Assembly: GCA_015056155.1 (NCBI GenBank)
Contig: SVGU01000003.1
Location: 1 to 64,000 of the forward strand
Source: Clostridiales bacterium
Lineage (GTDB): Bacteria > Bacillota > Clostridia > Christensenellales > Aristaeellaceae
DNA: 64,000 nucleotides
Direction of reading: 5' to 3'
Shown here piece by piece: positions 59,287 to 64,000 of the stretch; position 1 is the stretch's first letter; each line of letters begins with the position of its first letter. The position numbers were made by a program, and so were the translations under genes. A model generated the notes under the pieces. The model searched no databases, had not been told where the DNA came from, and saw only the letters and a program-made list of their open reading frames with translations.

Positions 59287-61834
59287 GCTGCTTACTCTGG
59301 CGCTCCTGATCGTGATGCTGTGCACCTGCTGGCTGCCTGCCTTCGCGGAGGGGGCGGCAGGCGCGAACGTCCCGGAGGGCTACAAGCTGGTGGCGGAGAA
59401 CAGCCGCTTCAACCTGTACCTGCAGGAAACGACGATGGCCGTGGTCATCGAGCGCAAGGATAACGGTGCGGTCATGTACTCCACCGTCCAGAACCCCAAC
59501 ACCGGCAACGCCACGTGGAAGGGCTTCTACCAGTCCGGCATCGTCATCGAATACCTCGAGGACGTGAAGGACAAGGCCATTCAGGCCGACCTGATCAACA
59601 ATGCCAACACCATCGAGTACACCTACGGCGAGAACGCCTTCACGGCGCACATCACCTTCACCGATCTGGGCATCGCCTTTGACGTGAAGGTGTCGATGGA
59701 CGAGGAAGGCATGCACGTGGCCATGGACGAGGCGTCCATCGTGGAAACGAAGGACGAGGTCTTCCTGATCGCCCTGAACGATGCGGGCGAGGAGGAGCGC
59801 ATCGACCTGACCAAGTACACCAAGACCGCCGAGGAGACCGAATACGTGCTCTACACGGCGGACGGCAAGAGCGTGATCCTCAACAAGACCTACTATGTCT
59901 CCGGCAAGGAAGACAACGTGACGGTCAAGAATGTTGAGGGCACCGCGCAGATGACCGTCCCGCTGGCAGAGGGCACGAAGAACGTCTTCAACATCCAGGC
60001 GACCGACGCCGCCGGCAAGGCTGTCGAGGTCGACCCGACGACCATCACCGGCGTGCAGAAGAACCTCTACCTCACCGGCACCGGCAAGGACGGCACGGCG
60101 CTGCGCATCCCCAAGGACCGCGTCGTTTCCGTCAGCGAGTACTCCTACACCATCGCCTCCGTGTTCGTGTATCCCTACATGGGCCACAGCCGGGCAGGCG
60201 AGGGCCAGGGATACATGATCATCCCCGATGGTCAGGGCGCTGTCGTCGGCTTTGAGAACAACGAGGGCCGCTATTCCACCCCCTACGACAAGCCCGTCTA
60301 CGGCGTGAACATCGGCGTGGAGGATCAGGCGTTCTCCGAGGCCCGCGTGCTGGCTGAAGACGTGCTGGCGCCCTTCTTCGGCATGGTGCACACGGACAGC
60401 GGCATCGCGGTGCTGGGCGTGATCGAGGAGGGCGACATCGCCGCCCGCATCCAGGCCTACCCCAACGGCGTGCGTAACCTGCCCTTTGACTGGGTGACGG
60501 CCAAGTACACCTACCGCTTCGTGTTCCAGCAGCCCATGGGCCCCGGCTCGGGCAACGTGGCGACCCGCAACGAGCATCGCCGCAACTTCGACATCCGCCA
60601 GCACTTCCTGCTGGAGTGCGGCGAGACGGCTGATTACGCCGGTCTGGCCGCGGCATACCGCAGCTACCTGATCGCCAACAACACCTTCGCGCAGGCGGAG
60701 GACCGCCCCTTCGATGTGCAGGTGGACTTCCTGGGCATGGAGCGCGAGAACTTCATTCTCGGCAAGCAGGACGTGGCGATGACGACCTTCGAGCAGGCGG
60801 GGGAGATCCTGTCCGAGCTGAAGGCGGAGAATGTGGAGCACATCAGCGCCGTGTACCGCGGTTGGCAGACGAACGGTCTGACCGGCGGCGTGCCCACGGA
60901 CAGCTACAGCCCTGCCGGCTCTCTGGGCGGCAAGAAGGGCCTGGCGCAGCTGTGCGAGAAGGTTGCGGAGATGGGTTACAACCTGTCCCTGGAGACCGAT
61001 CTGCTGAGCCTGAACATCGAGACCCATCCGGCCCTGACCTTCAGCGCGTTCAAGAAGATCACCTCGCAGACCTGGTCGAAGCCTACCTTCGGCAAGGTGT
61101 ATGCAACGCTGAACTACCTGACCCCCGCCACCACCCGCGACATCGGCATGAAGCTGATCGACGCGCTGAACAAGGCGGAGATCAAGGGCGTCGCCTTCAC
61201 CGGCATCACCCAGCTGCTCTCGGATTACTACCATCAGGACAAGTACCACGACACGAGCGAGATGGCGGAGCACTACGAGGCCGTCATCAGCAAGGCGAAT
61301 GAGACCATGTCCACCAACCTCATCAGCGCCAACGCGTACCTGTGGAAGCATGCCAACGTCCTGAGCGACCTGCCCATTGCCGGCAGCGACTACACCTACA
61401 CCGATGCGGAGATCCCGTTCCTGACCATTGCGCTGTCCGGACAGATCCCGTATTACGTGGAGTACACCAACTTCCAGGCGAACACGCAGGAGTTCTTCCT
61501 GCACCTGGTGGAGCAGGGCGCGCGTCCTTCCTTCCTGCTGACGATGGAGGACCCGATCGAGCTGCAGAACTCCAACTCTTCCAACATCTACTCCTCCCGC
61601 TATGATCTGTACAAGACCCTGATCGTGGAGTGGTATGCGGAGCTGAATGCGCTGTACGAGACGGTCGGCGCGGACGGCATGATCGTCGATCATGTCCGCT
61701 CCGGCGACATGGTGTGCGTCACCTGGTCCAACGGCACGAAGGTCTACCTGAACTTCGGCGACTATGAGGGCACGATGGACGGCGTCACGCTCGCAAAAAT
61801 GAGCTATGAGGTGGTGAACGGCAATGGCAACTAA
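59249..61834 (+). CDS. DUF5696-like secreted protein
   Basis: YKLVAENSRFNLYLQETTMAVVIERKDNGAVMYST; location between NHL/YIP1 gene and permeases. Confidence 0.75.
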   Translation: MERWCIALSRESKLLTLALLIVMLCTCWLPAFAEGAAGANVPEGYKLVAENSRFNLYLQETTMAVVIERKDNGAVMYSTVQNPNTGNATWKGFYQSGIVIEYLEDVKDKAIQADLINNANTIEYTYGENAFTAHITFTDLGIAFDVKVSMDEEGMHVAMDEASIVETKDEVFLIALNDAGEEERIDLTKYTKTAEETEYVLYTADGKSVILNKTYYVSGKEDNVTVKNVEGTAQMTVPLAEGTKNVFNIQATDAAGKAVEVDPTTITGVQKNLYLTGTGKDGTALRIPKDRVVSVSEYSYTIASVFVYPYMGHSRAGEGQGYMIIPDGQGAVVGFENNEGRYSTPYDKPVYGVNIGVEDQAFSEARVLAEDVLAPFFGMVHTDSGIAVLGVIEEGDIAARIQAYPNGVRNLPFDWVTAKYTYRFVFQQPMGPGSGNVATRNEHRRNFDIRQHFLLECGETADYAGLAAAYRSYLIANNTFAQAEDRPFDVQVDFLGMERENFILGKQDVAMTTFEQAGEILSELKAENVEHISAVYRGWQTNGLTGGVPTDSYSPAGSLGGKKGLAQLCEKVAEMGYNLSLETDLLSLNIETHPALTFSAFKKITSQTWSKPTFGKVYATLNYLTPATTRDIGMKLIDALNKAEIKGVAFTGITQLLSDYYHQDKYHDTSEMAEHYEAVISKANETMSTNLISANAYLWKHANVLSDLPIAGSDYTYTDAEIPFLTIALSGQIPYYVEYTNFQANTQEFFLHLVEQGARPSFLLTMEDPIELQNSNSSNIYSSRYDLYKTLIVEWYAELNALYETVGADGMIVDHVRSGDMVCVTWSNGTKVYLNFGDYEGTMDGVTLAKMSYEVVNGNGN

Positions 61835-62816
61835 AGAAAACAATGTGAGCAAGCAGGAAATCGCCATCGCGCCGAAGAAACCTTCTAAGCGGCAGCCGAT
61901 CCCCCACGAAAACAAACACCGCATCACCAAGCGGAAAATGCGCGAGTGGATGTACGGCTACATCTTCCTCGCTCCGTGGATCATCGGCGTCATCATCTTC
62001 TTCGTCATTTCCATGTTCAAATCGCTGTACTGGAGCTTCTACAACGTGGAGGTCTTCAACGGCGTGAACACCTACCCCCTGGCGCACTGGTATGACAACT
62101 ACGTCAGCGTCTTCACCCTGGAGACGGACCTGCCCACGACCCTGGGCTCCTTCACCATCTCGCTCATCCTGCAGCTGCCGATCATCGTGGCGTTCTCGCT
62201 GATCATCGCCATGCTGCTCAACAGCAAGATCCGCTGCCGCAGCCTGTTCCGCATGATCTTCTTCCTGCCGGTCATCATCGCGACCGGCCCGGTGATGAGC
62301 ATGCTGACGGCGCAGGGCGTCGCATCCGTGCCCATGATGAGCGAGGGCGGTCTCGCGGCCCTGCTGGGCGGTCTGCCGACGTTCCTGTCGGAGCCGATCA
62401 CGGAGCTGTTCAACTCCCTGATCCTGATCCTGTGGAACTCGGGCATCCAGATCCTGATCTTCCTCTCCGGCCTGCAGAAGGTCTCCACGACCATGTACGA
62501 GGCTGCGAAGATCGACGGCGCCAACGGCTGGGAGACCTTCTGGAAGATCACCCTGCCGATCGTGAAGCCCATCATCCTGCTGAACTCGGTGTACACGGTC
62601 GTTTCTCTGGCGACCAGCGGCGACAATGAGATCATCGAGCTGATCTACGCCGCCACCTACACCACGCCCTGGACCAAGGGCTATGAGTACGGCATGGCCT
62701 TCAACTGGATCTACACGGCGATCATCGCGGTGATCCTGGTGCTTGTTTTCCTCCTGCTGAAGGAGAAGAGCGACAAGAAGGTCAAGTACGAAAAGCGCCT
62801 TGTGCGCCTGCGCTAA
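61824..62816 (+). CDS. Sugar ABC transporter permease (second set)
   Basis: YEAAKIDGANGWETFWKITLPIVKPIIL EAA loop. Confidence 0.93.
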   Translation: MATKENNVSKQEIAIAPKKPSKRQPIPHENKHRITKRKMREWMYGYIFLAPWIIGVIIFFVISMFKSLYWSFYNVEVFNGVNTYPLAHWYDNYVSVFTLETDLPTTLGSFTISLILQLPIIVAFSLIIAMLLNSKIRCRSLFRMIFFLPVIIATGPVMSMLTAQGVASVPMMSEGGLAALLGGLPTFLSEPITELFNSLILILWNSGIQILIFLSGLQKVSTTMYEAAKIDGANGWETFWKITLPIVKPIILLNSVYTVVSLATSGDNEIIELIYAATYTTPWTKGYEYGMAFNWIYTAIIAVILVLVFLLLKEKSDKKVKYEKRLVRLR

Positions 62817-62831
62817 AGGAGGGGAAAGAGC

Positions 62832-63845
62832 ATGAAAATCAGAAATATCCCCAAGAGCGCGCGCAAGGACTACTACAAGAAGGTATTCTTCGGCAGCAAC
62901 GACCGCCGCGGCGTCATCATGACCTTCGTGGTCTACCTGCTGCTGATCACCATCGCCTTCATCTACCTGTACCCGGTGCTGTACATGTTCTCCCGTTCGC
63001 TGATGGACAAGAAGGATCTGCTGGACGCATCTGCCAAGTGGATCCCCAGCACCATCACGGCCAGCAACTACACCTCGGCCATCGCGACGATGGACTACTG
63101 GAATTCGCTGGGCAAGAACGTGGCCATCGCACTGGTGTCCACGATCTGTCAGGTGTTCGTCTGCTCCTGGGTCGGCTACGGCTTTGCGCGCTATAAGTTC
63201 CCGGGCAAGTACCTGTGGATGGGCATCCTGATCCTGTCCTTCCTGCTGCCCCCGCAGACGACGGCGGTGCCGAACTTCCTCCTGTTCAACAACGATATCC
63301 CGCTGTTCTTCAAGAACCTGTTTGGCGTCAACATGTCGATCATCGACGGCACGCTCAAGCCCTTCATCATCACCTCGATCCTCGGTCAGGGTCTGAAGAG
63401 CTGCCTGTGCATCCTGATCTTCTTCAACTTCCACCGTCAGGTGCCCCAGTCGCTGATCGAGGCTTCCGAGATCGACGGCGCGGGCCACATCAAGGCGTAC
63501 TTCCAGATCGCGATCCCGCTGTCCATGGCGGCGATCATCGTGGTCACGCTGTTCTCCTTCGTCTGGTACTGGAACGAGGTTGACATCGTCCGTACCTACC
63601 TGGGCAGCAGCAACGACCGCAACAAGGGTCTGACGACGCTGATGCTGGAGCTGAACAAGTTCGAGGACAGCTACAACGCGGTCTACGCGACGCACGCGCA
63701 GTCCACCACGTCCACCAACAAGCTCAACGACGCAATCAAGATGGCCGGCACGATGCTGTCCATCGCGCCCCTGCTGGTGATGTACTTCTTCCTGCAGAAG
63801 CAATTCGTTGAGTCCGTCGACAAGGCTGGTATCACCGGCGAATAA
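62832..63845 (+). CDS. Carbohydrate ABC transporter permease (second set)
   Basis: IEASEIDGAGHIKAYFQIAIPLSMAAI EAA loop. Confidence 0.93.
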   Translation: MKIRNIPKSARKDYYKKVFFGSNDRRGVIMTFVVYLLLITIAFIYLYPVLYMFSRSLMDKKDLLDASAKWIPSTITASNYTSAIATMDYWNSLGKNVAIALVSTICQVFVCSWVGYGFARYKFPGKYLWMGILILSFLLPPQTTAVPNFLLFNNDIPLFFKNLFGVNMSIIDGTLKPFIITSILGQGLKSCLCILIFFNFHRQVPQSLIEASEIDGAGHIKAYFQIAIPLSMAAIIVVTLFSFVWYWNEVDIVRTYLGSSNDRNKGLTTLMLELNKFEDSYNAVYATHAQSTTSTNKLNDAIKMAGTMLSIAPLLVMYFFLQKQFVESVDKAGITGE

Positions 63846-63860
63846 GGGTCTTTGACCCAT

Positions 63861-63940
63861 CCTCCCTGCTCCGGTGCGCCGGGGCAGGGGAGGCTCCATC
63901 CCTTCGGATCAAAGCCTGGTCAGAGGCTTTAGATTAAATA
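63861..63940 (+). promoter_or_regulatory. Intercistronic hairpins before the next gene
   Basis: CCTCCCTGCtCCGG...CCGGgGCAGGGGAGG and AAAGCCTggtcagAGGCTTT. Confidence 0.55.
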
Positions 63941-63958
63941 TTAAAGGAGGACACCCCA

Positions 63959-64000
63959 ATGAAGAAGCTGGTTTCCCTGGTTCTGGCTCTGTGCATGGTG
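63959..64000 (+). CDS. Start of a secreted protein, probably the second solute-binding protein (truncated by window end)
   Basis: AAAGGAGG then ATGAAGAAGCTGGTTTCCCTGGTTCTGGCTCTG signal peptide. Confidence 0.6.
   Translation, partial: MKKLVSLVLALCMV

Noticed and set aside
56245-61930. Long minus-strand ORFs (1026 and 885 aa)
   Set aside because: Antisense to permease, NHL/YIP1 and DUF5696 genes; low-complexity composition

Overview
High-GC Firmicutes/Clostridia-like chromosomal window (taxon is an inference), densely coding, with no rRNA, tRNA, CRISPR array or transposase seen. Main blocks: (1) lgt-like / phosphodiester glycosidase-like / GT2-GtrA genes; (2) a his operon on the minus strand, hisZ-hisG-hisD-hisB-hisA-[GNAT::HisI::HisE fusion], lacking hisC, hisH and hisF; (3) ruvCAB; (4) argG with ArgR-like boxes; (5) a pyr operon pyrC-pyrK-pyrD-pyrF-(four-helix-bundle ORF)-pyrE-(ABC transporter)-pyrB-pyrI; (6) an ABC exporter with an attenuator-like leader; (7) htpG with a perfect CIRCE; (8) ECF sigma/DUF4349/SIMPL genes; (9) an amino-acid ABC transporter with ArgR-like boxes; (10) an arabinan-type glycan locus with GH27, GH43, a giant solute-binding protein, two permease pairs, an NHL/YIP1-like protein and a DUF5696-like protein. 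The most unusual signal is a family of short elements built from 7-bp repeats (AATTCGG / AATTCCG). They sit just after stop codons, mostly inside operons. One ~466-bp copy has 33-bp terminal inverted repeats (30/33 matches) enclosing a four-helix-bundle (S23/IVP/Avd-like) gene between pyrF and pyrE. A ~105-bp gene-less copy lies between pyrD and pyrF, another copy lies downstream of an XRE/S24 regulator gene, and solo arms in the his operon are fused to an identical ribosome-binding-site module. I propose this as a candidate undescribed IVS-like/MITE-like system. All assignments come from reading the sequence; no database search was run.
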